64,000 bases of DNA from Deltaproteobacteria bacterium. Lineage in GTDB: Bacteria > SAR324 > JACQKK01. Where the stretch lies: NCBI GenBank assembly GCA_029858505.1, contig JAOUEW010000002.1, positions 1-64,000 of the forward strand. The letters run 5' to 3'. Shown one piece after another: positions 43,700 through 53,126 of this stretch; position 1 is the first letter of the stretch, and each line of letters starts with the position of its first letter. The notes under the pieces were generated by a model that did not search any database, was not told the origin of the DNA, and worked only from the letters and a program-made list of their open reading frames with translations. Made by a program: the position numbers and the translations under genes.

Positions 43700-44096
43700 G
43701 GGGGGGTTTTCCCTGCTGGAAGTGCTGATTGCCATGGCTATTTTATCGCTGGTCATGCTGGCGTTGTATCAAGCCTATTCCACCGTTCTATTTCAAAACG
43801 AATACACCACCCGGCTGTGGCGGGTGATGAACGTGGCCCAGAGGGAAATGCTGGCTTGGGAACGGTTAGGCCGGGCGGAGTTGTCGGTGGACCAGGGGGT
43901 GTACCCCCCCGGCCACCCCCTGGAGGGTTACCAGTGGCGCCGGGAGATTGCCGATGAAGAACCGATTCCGGGGGTGAAGTTGCGGAGGGTGAAGTTGGAA
44001 ATTAGCTGGGAAATGAATGCCCGGCTGGGGCCAGAGGCCACCGATGCCCACCGCAGACAGCGTTACGTGACGGAGGTTTATGTGGAAGCCCTCTGA
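43659..44096 (+). CDS. gspI: Minor pseudopilin GspI
   Basis: A 145-residue minor pseudopilin with the processing site GG|FSLLEVLIAMAILSLVMLAL and a short globular domain typical of GspI. It overlaps gspH by 41 bp and gspJ by 17 bp. GspI, J and K form the tip complex of the pseudopilus. Confidence 0.88.
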   Translation: MGQTTTSTARRFGRGGFSLLEVLIAMAILSLVMLALYQAYSTVLFQNEYTTRLWRVMNVAQREMLAWERLGRAELSVDQGVYPPGHPLEGYQWRREIADEEPIPGVKLRRVKLEISWEMNARLGPEATDAHRRQRYVTEVYVEAL

Positions 44097-44799
44097 TCCC
44101 AAGCTCCGGCGGGGAGGATTTACCCTGCTGGAGGTGCTGCTGGCCCTGATTCTGCTCACCATTCTGCTTACGCTGGTGTTCACGGCTTTTTTCCAGATCA
44201 GCAGCGGGGCCAGCCGCCAGAAAGAAAGCCTCACCACCCAACAAGAAATCCGTCTGCTGCAAAAACTCATTTTAGATGACCTGGCCGCCATTCGTTACCT
44301 GCCCCGGTTGCAGCGGAACGGGATCCATCTCCCCTCTGGGGTGATGTCTGCCATGGAACGAGTGGGCAGAGATGAGTTTTCACGCTTGAGTTTTCACGCC
44401 GAAGTTTCGGCGCGATTTTTTCGCAAGGTAGAGCCCGCCCGGGACCCCGGCCTGCATGAGGTGGGATACCGGATAGAAGAAGACCGAGGCGAGTATTGGC
44501 TGACACGCCGGGAGGATTTCTACCTGGACGATCAATTGTGGGAGGGGGGGAAGGAAGTCCGGCTGGCCAAGGGCGTTCGCAAGTTCAAGGTAGAGTTTCT
44601 TCCCTTTTCCCCGAATCCACGGGACCCCAGGCTCACCACGCCAGAGGATTGGCAGGACCGCTGGGACTCTGCCCAGGGCGCTGGCGGGCGGCGTTTGCCC
44701 AGGGCCATCCGCCTGACCCTGGGGCTGGACACCGAGGACGGACAAACCTGGGAGGAAACGGTGGAAATCAACCTGCCCGCCAACCTGAAGGAAGGATAA
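44080..44799 (+). CDS. gspJ: Minor pseudopilin GspJ
   Basis: A 239-residue minor pseudopilin. The cleavage site is GG|FTLLEVLLALILLTILLTL. The globular part has GYRIEEDRGEYWLTRRED and a C-terminal PRAIRLTLGLDTEDG strand, as in GspJ. It starts inside the end of gspI, and gspK follows 9 bp after its stop. Confidence 0.88.
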   Translation: MWKPSDPKLRRGGFTLLEVLLALILLTILLTLVFTAFFQISSGASRQKESLTTQQEIRLLQKLILDDLAAIRYLPRLQRNGIHLPSGVMSAMERVGRDEFSRLSFHAEVSARFFRKVEPARDPGLHEVGYRIEEDRGEYWLTRREDFYLDDQLWEGGKEVRLAKGVRKFKVEFLPFSPNPRDPRLTTPEDWQDRWDSAQGAGGRRLPRAIRLTLGLDTEDGQTWEETVEINLPANLKEG

Positions 44800-44808
44800 G
44801 GGGGCCCC

Positions 44809-45960
44809 ATGAAAAAACTTGGCTCTTTCTCGTTCAAACGCCGGGGTTTGGCCCTGATGGTGACCCTGGCGGTGGTGTTGGTGCTCACGGTGTACATGAC
44901 CGAATACTTTTTTGCCGCCGGGCTGGAACTGAGGGCCATGCAGTCTTATCAAGAATCCCAGCGGGGCCGCAGCTTGGCGGCCTCTGGATTCAAGGCCCTT
45001 ACCATGGCCATGATGATGGATGAACGGGAGTTCTGGCCACTCTATCAAAAGATGAGCCAAGGAATGGGCTTGGTGGCGTTTCCATTGGGGAATGGCTACT
45101 TGACGGCTTTGGAAGTGATTCCCCAAGATGGGTATTACAACCTGAACCGCTTTGCCACGGTGCGGGGCGGGACCCCGCAAAATATCGCCTTGTGGAATTT
45201 GTTCCGCAATGAACTGGCCGAAATCAACATTCCCCCCAAAGAAAAGGGCAACGAAGCGGTGCCCCTGCCAGAGCAAACGATTGCTGATTTGTTTTCCGCC
45301 ATGAACGACTGGATTGACCCCGATGGATTGGATTATACCGGCGCCGGGTTTGGCCAGGGGGCTGAGGATTCGGTGTATTTACTAACCGCCCCGGAATACC
45401 GCACCCGCAATGCTCCCCTGGACCGGCTGGAGGAAATTCGGCTGGTGCGGGGGTTTGCCGAAAGCCGCTTACCGTGGAAAGAAGTGCAAAGCCGGTTTAC
45501 CTTGGTGGAGCGGAGCGAGTTGACGGGGAATTTGTACCCTGGGGTGATTTGCGTGAACACGGCCTCGAGAGATGAGATCGCTCATTTTCTTAAAATGCGA
45601 GAGATGGACAGTGCTTCCACCAATGCCCTGGGGGGGGGCTTTGGCGCGATTCAGGAGGAAATCAACCGCTACGCCCGCAAGGCCGATGATATTGCCGAGG
45701 CCCTGGCGGGCAACTTGGAAGACCCGCCGGAGGGATTCAAGGGTTATGATTTCTCCGCCCTAGATACCGAATTGATTCGGCTGGGATTGAATCCGGGCGT
45801 CACCCGTCAGTTGTTTTCCGTTTGGAACGAGTATTACCGCATTCGGATGCGGGTGGAGGTGAACCGGGTGGGGGTAGAGGTGCGGGCCTTGGTGCGAATC
45901 CCCCGCAGCCAAACCCGCGTGGGCAGCGCCGTGGAGGTGTTGGAATATCAAGCGCGTTGA
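44809..45960 (+). CDS. gspK: Pseudopilin tip protein GspK
   Basis: A 383-residue atypical pseudopilin capping the pseudopilus. The basic start and RRGLALMVTLAVVLVLTVY form the prepilin segment; Glu5 is absent, as expected for GspK. The large domain has LSAMNDWIDPDG-like FSAMNDWIDPDGLDY, and CVNTASRDEIAHFL matches the helix-hairpin-helix-like SAM region. It is the last recognised T2SS gene here. No gspC, gspD, gspE or prepilin peptidase gene is present in the window. Confidence 0.92.
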   Translation: MKKLGSFSFKRRGLALMVTLAVVLVLTVYMTEYFFAAGLELRAMQSYQESQRGRSLAASGFKALTMAMMMDEREFWPLYQKMSQGMGLVAFPLGNGYLTALEVIPQDGYYNLNRFATVRGGTPQNIALWNLFRNELAEINIPPKEKGNEAVPLPEQTIADLFSAMNDWIDPDGLDYTGAGFGQGAEDSVYLLTAPEYRTRNAPLDRLEEIRLVRGFAESRLPWKEVQSRFTLVERSELTGNLYPGVICVNTASRDEIAHFLKMREMDSASTNALGGGFGAIQEEINRYARKADDIAEALAGNLEDPPEGFKGYDFSALDTELIRLGLNPGVTRQLFSVWNEYYRIRMRVEVNRVGVEVRALVRIPRSQTRVGSAVEVLEYQAR

Positions 45961-46039
45961 ACGGGCTGAACGGGTTGAACTGGATGATGAGAGAGACACA
46001 ACCGAAGTGAATAAAAAGTCTGTGACCCAAGGAAACCTC

Positions 46040-46816
46040 ATGACAGCCGCTATCTCTCCGTTGTTTCAACCCGTGGGAAGCCATCTCATTCGTCTGGAGT
46101 CTTGCGATTCCACCAATACCCGGGTAATGGAAGACCCGGCCTGGCTGGAGACCGATGGCTTGGTGGTGCGGGCACGTCACCAAACCGCTGGACGGGGCCG
46201 CCGGGGCCGCGCCTTTGTTTCTACCCCAGGCCATCAACTGCTGATGACCGTGGTGCGCCACCCCCGGGGGCCTGGGGGAGAAGGCCCCGCGGCGGCTCTG
46301 GCCGCCGGGCTGGCGGCGGCCCTGGCCCTGGAAGACCTGGGGTTTGCGCCCGAACTGAAATGGCCCAACGATGTGCTGCTGGGGGGAAAAAAAGTGTGCG
46401 GCATTTTGGTGGAGCGGAAAACCGGGGCCGGGGGCCGCCCACGACTGGTGATTGGAATGGGGATGAATGTGCTGGGAACCATCCAAGATTTTCCAGAACA
46501 TTTGCGGGGGTTGGTCACCACTCTGCAAGAACAGGGGAGGGCTCCGGAGCAGGGTACCCCAGAAATGGAACAGGTGTTCAAAGCATTGCTGGCCCGGCTG
46601 GGGGAAACTCTGGACCATCTGGAGCAGGGGGTTTCTGCCATTCTGCCAGCCTGGGTTCGCCGGGCTAGGCTGGTCAACCGGCAGGTCACCTGGCTGGAGG
46701 ACGGGGTGCCCCAGCGGGGCCAAGTGCTGGGGCTGGATGAGTCTGGCTTTCCTAAAGTGCAAGTATCTGACGGAACAGTGAAAACTTTGCTGTCGGCCGA
46801 TTTGGAATGGGATTGA
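46040..46816 (+). CDS. birA: Biotin-[acetyl-CoA-carboxylase] ligase (monofunctional)
   Basis: A 258-residue biotin protein ligase attaching biotin to carboxylases. Motifs are SCDSTNTRV, GRGRRGRAFVSTPG (biotinyl-AMP loop), KWPNDVLLGGKKVCGILVE and IGMGMNV, with the small C-terminal SH3-like domain. The N-terminal helix-turn-helix of bifunctional BirA is missing, so it should not repress bio genes. The ATG at 46040 with AAGGA six bases upstream is preferred to the GTG at 46007. It follows gspK by about 80 bp. Confidence 0.92.
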   Translation: MTAAISPLFQPVGSHLIRLESCDSTNTRVMEDPAWLETDGLVVRARHQTAGRGRRGRAFVSTPGHQLLMTVVRHPRGPGGEGPAAALAAGLAAALALEDLGFAPELKWPNDVLLGGKKVCGILVERKTGAGGRPRLVIGMGMNVLGTIQDFPEHLRGLVTTLQEQGRAPEQGTPEMEQVFKALLARLGETLDHLEQGVSAILPAWVRRARLVNRQVTWLEDGVPQRGQVLGLDESGFPKVQVSDGTVKTLLSADLEWD

Positions 46817-46893
46817 TCGCAGGGGGGAGGGAGAGGGGGGCGAGTGATGGGGGTGGGATGAGATAAAGAAACGTTCTGAAAAAGGAAAGGCGG

Positions 46894-46922
46894 TTGATTC
46901 CTTTGGGCGACAGCGGTAGCAT
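46894..46922 (+). promoter_or_regulatory. Possible promoter for the HU/IHF gene
   Basis: TTGATT (46894-46899), a 17-bp spacer and TAGCAT (46917-46922) lie about 85 bp before the HU/IHF start. The match to sigma70 consensus is moderate. It is the best candidate in the 190-bp gap after birA. Confidence 0.35.
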
Positions 46923-47006
46923 AACCAACAATACCCCTAGGGAGGGGATATCCCGCAGATGTAAGGGGGGGATTACACCTGTACCTAATCCCGCTAAGGA
47001 GGAGCC

Positions 47007-47291
47007 ATGACCAAAAACCAAATCCTCGCGGAAGTTGCCAAACTTTCCAACCAGAGCAATGCCATGGCTGGTCGGGTGCTCGACGAAGTGCTGGAGGAAA
47101 TTGCCGGGTTGCTGCAACGGGGCGAGTCCATCACTTTTTCTGGATTCGGTTCCTTCGCGGTTCATCACCGGCGCGGCCGCAAGGGCCGCAACCCCCAGAC
47201 CGGTTCAGAAATTCACATTCAACCCCACCGGGTGCTGCGTTTCCGCCCCGGCAAAAAACTGCTTCATACCATCAATCACGGCCACCGGTAA
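47007..47291 (+). CDS. HU/IHF family DNA-binding protein
   Basis: A 94-residue nucleoid protein. It begins MTKNQILAEVAKLSN, has the dimer core LQRGESITFSGFGSFAVHHR and the DNA-binding arm GRNPQTGSEIHIQPHRVLRFRPGK with the intercalating Pro region. The family bends DNA as a dimer. I cannot choose between HU and an IHF subunit. AAGGAGG precedes the ATG. Its 3' end overlaps the convergent kinase-fusion gene by 20 bp. Confidence 0.93.
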   Translation: MTKNQILAEVAKLSNQSNAMAGRVLDEVLEEIAGLLQRGESITFSGFGSFAVHHRRGRKGRNPQTGSEIHIQPHRVLRFRPGKKLLHTINHGHR

Positions 47292-49074
47292 TTCGTTTGC
47301 TTTCACCCCAGGGTTTGTCAGGGTTGAACTTTGGAATGCCTGGTGAAGATTCCGGGTGAATCCTCTGGGGCACAAACAACGGAGCCAACAGCCCCAGCCC
47401 AGGGTGGTCTGTCACTTGGCGGGCCAAGACAGCGGGGGGTTGAGCCATGTCTAGCCGCATCCTCCGTTTGGGGGGAATTTCCTCCAGGGGTTCAAACTGA
47501 GCCTTTTGGGCCGGATAGAGTTCTCGGCGGCCATCCGAAATGCTGTTGGCGGCCCGCTCTCGTTGCCCCAATCGTTCCAGCACGTCTTTCTCTTCCAATC
47601 GGCATTCCACAAACAACCATTCGGCCCCCAGGTTTTGGGCCATGACCCGCGCCTGTTGGCGGTGTTTCCTCCGTGAAAATGAAGCGTCCACAACCACCGG
47701 GCGGCCCAGGGCCAGCAGGGCTTGGGCCCGGGCCAACATTTCTCGATAGGTTTTGGCGGTCCAGGCCGGGGTATAGATGCCCTTCCCCCAGGCGGTTGGG
47801 GAAGGGGTGTTGGCGTGGTGGGGCTGCCTGGTGGGAATCCCGGCCAGCTCTTTGCGGATGCGGTCGGAGTTGAGGTGAACCATGCCGGTCTGGCGGGCCA
47901 ATTCCTCCGCCAGGGTGGATTTTCCCGTGCCCATGGCCCCGCACAAGATGAGCAACTGGGGGGGCTTCATTTGTTGGGCGTAGCCCCAAGCTTCTTGGAA
48001 AAACGTCCTCCCCTCTTTGGTTAGGGTTTCCCGCTCAAGGGGAGATAGATTTGGGTCGGCTAGGCGGAACCCGGCCACCTTTCCCCGCACATAGGCTCGG
48101 TAGCAAGCGTAAAAAGGAATCAACAGGGCGGCCTGGGGGTCCCGGGCGGCTTCCAAGTAGGTGTCCATCATTCGGCGGGCCAGGTCGGGCCGCCCCAAAT
48201 GGGCCAGATCCATCAGCAGAAAGGCCATGTCGTTGGCGCTGTCGTTGTAACGAAAACGGTCGGTGAACTCCACGCAGTCAATGACCCGGGCCTCCGGTTC
48301 ACCCGGCGGGGCGGGCAGACGGAGGTGGATGTGTTCGGCCCGCAGGTCCCCATGGCCATGGCAGATGCGTCCCTGGGTTAGGCGGCCTTCCAGCAACAAC
48401 CGGTGGTCCGTCAAAAATCCGTCAACCTGTTCCTGAATCTGGCCATCCTGGGGGGGAGAAAACAAAATCCCCGCCTGGGGAGCCGCCTGGGCAAAGTTCT
48501 CCTGCCAGTTTTGGCGCAGGGTGGCGATTCCCCCCAGGTGCGGGTGAGCCGCCCTGGCCCGGCGGAAAAACAGGGCCAGGCGGCGGGCCAGCCTGTCGAG
48601 GGCGGGGGGAAGAAGGTTGTGGGGATCTTGGTGGTTGGGATGTTGGATGCTTTGGGTCAACCGTTGGTCCAGCATCTCTGGGCCGGGCAACCGACGCATC
48701 ACCACGGCATAATCCACCACCCGGCCTGGACCCCCCACCCGCCATTCCCCTTGGTGAAATCGCAGCGCCACCACCCCCAGATACACGCCGGGGGCCAGGC
48801 GCCGGTTTAGCCGCACTTCTCTCTGGCAGTCCTGGCGGCGCAGGGTCAGGGTGGTGAAATCAGCAAACCCCAGGTTCACCGGGCGCTTGAACTTGAAGGC
48901 ATAGGCGGGGGTGAGAATCACCATGGAGATATGGGTTTGAACGTGCTCCATGGCATCGGGGCTGGGGGCAGGCTGCTCCGGATATTCCGTGCGGGCGGCC
49001 AGGGCGGCTTTCACCCGTTGCAGGTGGCTGGGGTTCAGCCAATCAGGGGCCGAGGGTTTAGCGGTGGGGCGCAT
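47272..49074 (-). CDS. APH-like phosphotransferase fused to P-loop kinase
   Basis: A 600-residue bifunctional protein of the aminoglycoside-phosphotransferase/ATP-binding (COG2187-COG0645) type. The N-terminal domain (about 1-370) shows the kinase-like HGDLRAEH (239-246) and IDCVEF for metal binding. The C-terminal domain (about 372-600) has the Walker A GAMGTGKST (379-387), MVHLNSDRIRKEL and VVVDASFSRR, like zeta-toxin/gluconate kinase-type P-loop enzymes. The natural substrate is unknown; clinical aminoglycoside resistance should not be assumed. The start at 49074 is tentative, with an ATG at 49125 as alternative, and neither has a ribosome site. Confidence 0.85.
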   Translation of the reverse strand: MRPTAKPSAPDWLNPSHLQRVKAALAARTEYPEQPAPSPDAMEHVQTHISMVILTPAYAFKFKRPVNLGFADFTTLTLRRQDCQREVRLNRRLAPGVYLGVVALRFHQGEWRVGGPGRVVDYAVVMRRLPGPEMLDQRLTQSIQHPNHQDPHNLLPPALDRLARRLALFFRRARAAHPHLGGIATLRQNWQENFAQAAPQAGILFSPPQDGQIQEQVDGFLTDHRLLLEGRLTQGRICHGHGDLRAEHIHLRLPAPPGEPEARVIDCVEFTDRFRYNDSANDMAFLLMDLAHLGRPDLARRMMDTYLEAARDPQAALLIPFYACYRAYVRGKVAGFRLADPNLSPLERETLTKEGRTFFQEAWGYAQQMKPPQLLILCGAMGTGKSTLAEELARQTGMVHLNSDRIRKELAGIPTRQPHHANTPSPTAWGKGIYTPAWTAKTYREMLARAQALLALGRPVVVDASFSRRKHRQQARVMAQNLGAEWLFVECRLEEKDVLERLGQRERAANSISDGRRELYPAQKAQFEPLEEIPPKRRMRLDMAQPPAVLARQVTDHPGLGLLAPLFVPQRIHPESSPGIPKFNPDKPWGESKRITGGRD

Positions 49075-49512
49075 GGCGGGCCTGCAAAGTGGGTGGCGAG
49101 GGCCGATGGAATATCTTTTCTCCATGTTTTCAGCTATATTGTATCTCAAATTCGGGCAGACGGCATGAGAAAACATGGGGGAAACAATGGGGCGGCTGCG
49201 CCCGCCCGTTCATCCCAACGGCACCCTCCCTGGCACCTGCGGTGCCCGTCCCTCCTCTTCGTGGAAGGACAATACGGCTTAGGCCGAAAGGTGGGAGGTA
49301 GAATCCGTGCGGATGGTGAAGACGAAAGAAAGCAAGCGCTTCACCTGAAAGGCGGCGGGGAGGGGTGTTGTTGGGCAGGGGTGTTTCAGAAAGGGCCCAT
49401 GTGGACGTTAGAATTAAATGGGTTAATCATCATCTTCACGCATGATCTGGGATAGCCCCAACATGAGTGATGCAGAGGTTCCATTTCATGTAGTAAATTG
49501 GGGAGCCAAACG
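49075..49512. repeat. Intergenic region with dispersed repeat, copy D
   Basis: Between the divergent kinase-fusion and TerB-like genes lies a copy of the hairpin unit (about 49220-49307): CACC-like start, stem GGCACC-tgc-GGTGCC, CGTCCCTCC, GGACAATACGGCTTAGGCCGAA and GTGGGAGGTAGAATCCG. It is followed by a diverged GAAAGCAAGCGC module and a G-rich tail. The unit aligns base for base with 4069-4159 and 59783-59870 except at compensating stem positions. The remaining ~120 bp holds no gene. Confidence 0.75.
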
Positions 49513-49947
49513 ATGAGTGTTGAGTCTGATGCCAGTTTGGATGGGGAAAGCCGGATTCTAACCCCCAACCGCCCCCTGGCCCACAAGTATCTTGAACCCA
49601 TTTTGTTTTTGGCGGGCCAAATGTCGTCGGCCGATGGCCAAGTGGCCGCCCAGGAACGCAAGGTGCTGGACGACCTGGCCCAGGCGGCCAACATGAAACA
49701 TTTCCGCCGTGAAAAATGGTATCGAGACATGTCGGAGGAACAGGCCTTAAACCGGCTAGACATCGATTTGGCCAAAACGGGGGCCCTGGTGGTGATGGCC
49801 CTGGTGCTGAAAGCCGATGACTTGCGTCATGAGGACGAGCTGGCTTATTTCTCCCGCATTCGGCAAATGCTGGACATTAACGCCGTGTATGTGCCGGAAG
49901 ACGTAGACACCCACAAGCAGTTGGCCCTGCGGTATTTTGCCAAGTAA
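49513..49947 (+). CDS. TerB-like small protein
   Basis: A 144-residue acidic, helical cytoplasmic protein. The segment FLAGQMSSADGQVAAQERKVLDDLAQAA resembles the TerB/DjlA metal-binding helix pair (AxxADGxVxxxE). The C-terminal half has KADDLRHEDELAYFSRIRQML, which looks like a second related helix unit. The start at 49513 follows GGGGAG. The family is linked to tellurite resistance operons and stress, but no other ter genes are near, so the role is unknown. Confidence 0.6.
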   Translation: MSVESDASLDGESRILTPNRPLAHKYLEPILFLAGQMSSADGQVAAQERKVLDDLAQAANMKHFRREKWYRDMSEEQALNRLDIDLAKTGALVVMALVLKADDLRHEDELAYFSRIRQMLDINAVYVPEDVDTHKQLALRYFAK

Positions 49948-49957
49948 CACAAATCCG

Positions 49958-50881
49958 TCACGGTTCGTCCTCTGGGGCATTCCAGCGGGGGTGGGCCGCT
50001 TGAATCTGGGCCGCCACACGTGGAAAGGCGGTGGCATGATAGGCATCCAGCCCACCCAACCCTTTTTGCCCCAGAAACGCCTGAACCGACCGTACATCGG
50101 CCCCGCCCTGTTGAAAATGCCGGGCCCCCAGCCGGCGCAGGGTGGCCGGTCCCCCTTCTAGCCCCACCGCTTCCATGGCCACCTGCACTTGCCGCCCCAG
50201 GGCCCCAGGGGTCAAGCCCCGGCCGCGGGGGCTGATCCAAAAGGGCCCCTGACCCAGCTGCTCCCGCAACGCTAGGTAATCCTCTACTCGCTGGCGTCCT
50301 TCCACCGAAAGGGGCAGGCGGAGGGTTTGCTCTCCCAGGTGAACCTCCAGCTCAGCGCCTTCTGCACAAACCTCTACCGCCGACAGGTGATAGGCCTGGG
50401 AGGGCTTGAGCCCGCACCCATACAGCAGTTCCACCAGCAAATTCAGCCGGGCCTGGGGCAAACTCCCCCCTGGGGGGGCCAGTAACTTCTGCACCGCGTC
50501 TTTGTCTCCCTGGGGCGGGGGTGGGGTGTGGGTGGGGTGGGCGGGCAACAGGGTACGCAGGGGGTTGGCGGGCAGGTACCCCTCGTGGGTAAGATAGGAA
50601 AAAAAGGCCCGCAAAACGGTGACATGGTAGGCCACGGTGGCTGGCTTCAAGCCCAAATCACGTTTCAGGTGATCAAGGTAAATCTCCACCGCCCGCCGGT
50701 CTAGCTGGTTTGGTTCCCAGGGGGAGGGCAGGTACAACTGCCCTGGATGACGGGCGGCCAGGGCACAAAAATCCGCCGCAGCCTGGCCATAGGAGAACAC
50801 GGTGGCGGGGGTTAAACCTTTTTCGGCTTGCAAAAAGGCCGAAAACCCGGTTAGTATCTTTTCGAGTCGTTCAGGCTCCAT
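49958..50881 (-). CDS. Degenerate Xer-like tyrosine recombinase
   Basis: A 307-residue protein with the two-domain layout of XerC/XerD: a SAM-like core-binding N-terminal domain (about 1-110, with TPATVFSYGQAAADFCALA and VLRAFFSYLTHEGYL) and a catalytic-fold C-terminus. Compared with XerD, the first catalytic Arg is Lys (YGCGLKPSQAYHL). The first His is Ala (ATLRRLGARHF) and the second His is Gln (FLGQKG). Only the second Arg and the nucleophile Tyr (DAYHA) remain. It is probably unable to recombine DNA normally and may be a DNA-binding derivative. No transposon ends or second recombinase are nearby. The 3' end lies 10 bp from the convergent TerB-like gene. Confidence 0.8.
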   Translation of the reverse strand: MEPERLEKILTGFSAFLQAEKGLTPATVFSYGQAAADFCALAARHPGQLYLPSPWEPNQLDRRAVEIYLDHLKRDLGLKPATVAYHVTVLRAFFSYLTHEGYLPANPLRTLLPAHPTHTPPPPQGDKDAVQKLLAPPGGSLPQARLNLLVELLYGCGLKPSQAYHLSAVEVCAEGAELEVHLGEQTLRLPLSVEGRQRVEDYLALREQLGQGPFWISPRGRGLTPGALGRQVQVAMEAVGLEGGPATLRRLGARHFQQGGADVRSVQAFLGQKGLGGLDAYHATAFPRVAAQIQAAHPRWNAPEDEP

Positions 50882-50898
50882 GCTCGCTCTCTCGATAG

Positions 50899-51435
<537 letters not shown>

Positions 51436-51482
51436 ATGTATGGCGCGCCTCAGACAACCCATCCATTCAAGGTGATATTCCT

Positions 51483-52886
51483 ATGACTGCCCAAGACGTA
51501 TTGAAATTTGCCAAGGAAAAGAAAGTAAAATACGTAGACCTCAAATTCATGGACTTCATTGGGACCTGGCAGCACTTTCAGATCCCCGTGGCGGCCCTGA
51601 CCGAAGAAGTGTTCGAGAACGGCCAGTATTTCGACGGCTCATCCATCCGGGCCTGGCAGACCATTGACGCCAGCGACATGCTGGTGGTGCCGGATCCCTC
51701 TTCGGCCAAAATCGACCCCTTCTTCAAAGACACCACCCTGTCGTTGATCTGCGACATCCACGACCCGGTGACCGGCGGCTCCTACAGCCGCGACCCCCGC
51801 AACATTGCCAGCAAAGCCGAAGCCTTCTTGAAGTCTTCCGGCATTGCCGACACGGCCTACTTTGGCCCGGAAGCCGAGTTCTTCGTGTTCGACGGCGTGA
51901 GCTATGACACCAAGGGTTCTGGCGCTTTCTACCGCATCAAATCTTCCGAAGCCCCCTGGACCACGGGAGACGAGGAAAACAACCTGGGTTACAAGGTAAA
52001 GCCCAAGCAGGGATACTTCCCCGTGGCCCCCATGGATGCCATGCAAGACTTTCGCAACGATGTGATGACGATTCTGACCGACCTGGGGTTTGTGCTGGAG
52101 CGGTCTCACCACGAAGTGGCCCCGGCGCAGCATGAGATCAACTACCGCTTTAGCACCCTGAAGGACACCGCCGATCACCTGCAGTGGTTCAAATACGCGG
52201 TGAAAAACGTGGCCCTGCGCTACGGCAAAACGGCCACCTTTATGCCCAAACCCATGTTTGGCGACAACGGTTCTGGGATGCACACCCACATGTCGCTGTG
52301 GAAAGGCGGCAAGCCCCTGTTTGCCGGAGAAAAATACGCGGGCTTGAGCGAAATGGCCATGCACTATATCGGCGGCATTTTGAAGCACGCCCCGGCGCTG
52401 GCGGCCTTCACCAACCCCTCCACCAACTCGTACAAGCGGCTGGTGCCAGGGTTCGAGGCCCCCATTAACTTGGCTTACTCCAACCGCAACCGGTCGGCGG
52501 CCATGCGCATTCCCATCGTGGGGTCTCCCAAGGCCCGGCGCATCGAGTTCCGCTGCCCCGACGCCACCTCGAACGCCTACTTGGCATTCTCCGCGCTGCT
52601 GATGGCGGGCTTGGACGGCATTCAAAATAAAATTGATCCGGGCGAGTCGTGGGACAAAGACATCTACGGCCTGCCGCCGGAAGAGCTGGCCAAGATCCCG
52701 AAAATGCCGGGGAACCTATCCGAGGCGTTGACGGCTTTGGAAAAGGACCATGCCTTCTTGATGAAAGGTGATGTGTTTACCCCCGACGTGATCGAGTACT
52801 GGACGGAATACAAAATGAAGGAAGAGGTGAAACAGGTCGACAGCCGCCCTCATCCCCACGAATTTTACTTGTATTTCGACTGCTAA
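51483..52886 (+). CDS. glnA: Glutamine synthetase type I
   Basis: A 467-residue dodecameric glutamine synthetase making glutamine from glutamate, ammonia and ATP. Signatures are FDGSSIRAWQ, the metal-site EAEFFVF, MFGDNGSGMHTHMSLW, NPSTNSYKRLVPGFEAP and NRSAAMRIP. The adenylylation Tyr region is present as DKDIYGLPPEE, so GlnE/PII control is likely. The length and lack of the 25-residue insertion point to type I. It is coupled to glnB upstream and ends at a terminator. Confidence 0.97.
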   Translation: MTAQDVLKFAKEKKVKYVDLKFMDFIGTWQHFQIPVAALTEEVFENGQYFDGSSIRAWQTIDASDMLVVPDPSSAKIDPFFKDTTLSLICDIHDPVTGGSYSRDPRNIASKAEAFLKSSGIADTAYFGPEAEFFVFDGVSYDTKGSGAFYRIKSSEAPWTTGDEENNLGYKVKPKQGYFPVAPMDAMQDFRNDVMTILTDLGFVLERSHHEVAPAQHEINYRFSTLKDTADHLQWFKYAVKNVALRYGKTATFMPKPMFGDNGSGMHTHMSLWKGGKPLFAGEKYAGLSEMAMHYIGGILKHAPALAAFTNPSTNSYKRLVPGFEAPINLAYSNRNRSAAMRIPIVGSPKARRIEFRCPDATSNAYLAFSALLMAGLDGIQNKIDPGESWDKDIYGLPPEELAKIPKMPGNLSEALTALEKDHAFLMKGDVFTPDVIEYWTEYKMKEEVKQVDSRPHPHEFYLYFDC

Positions 52887-52924
52887 CCACGGGCGGCCCA
52901 GGCCGCTGGTGTTGGCTGAAAGAA

Positions 52925-52956
52925 ACGGGCCTGGAATCCAGGCCCGTTTTATTTTG
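52925..52956 (+). terminator. Rho-independent terminator of glnBA
   Basis: ACGGGCCTGG (52925-52934) pairs with CCAGGCCCGT (52938-52947) around AAT, followed by TTTTATTTT. Confidence 0.93.
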
Positions 52957-53126
52957 CTTCAAGAATAGGAATTTCCACGAAAACTGGCGAGATTTATATA
53001 CGGATTACAATGGGTTATTGATTCCCTTGTCATCCCCTATTTCCCGTGGTTTGATGGTTTTTTCTACGAAATCCAAGGCCTTTCTCACCCCCCACTGAAA
53101 CCCTCCCCTGGAGGGCACGAAACGTC

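Noticed and set aside
47272-49074. Calling the APH-like fusion an antibiotic resistance gene
   Set aside because: The family is widespread in environmental bacteria as a fused kinase of unknown substrate, and the motifs do not identify an aminoglycoside enzyme.
49958-50881. Evidence for an integrative element next to the Xer-like gene
   Set aside because: No attachment-site duplication, tRNA gene, phage or transposon gene is nearby, and the recombinase is catalytically degenerate.
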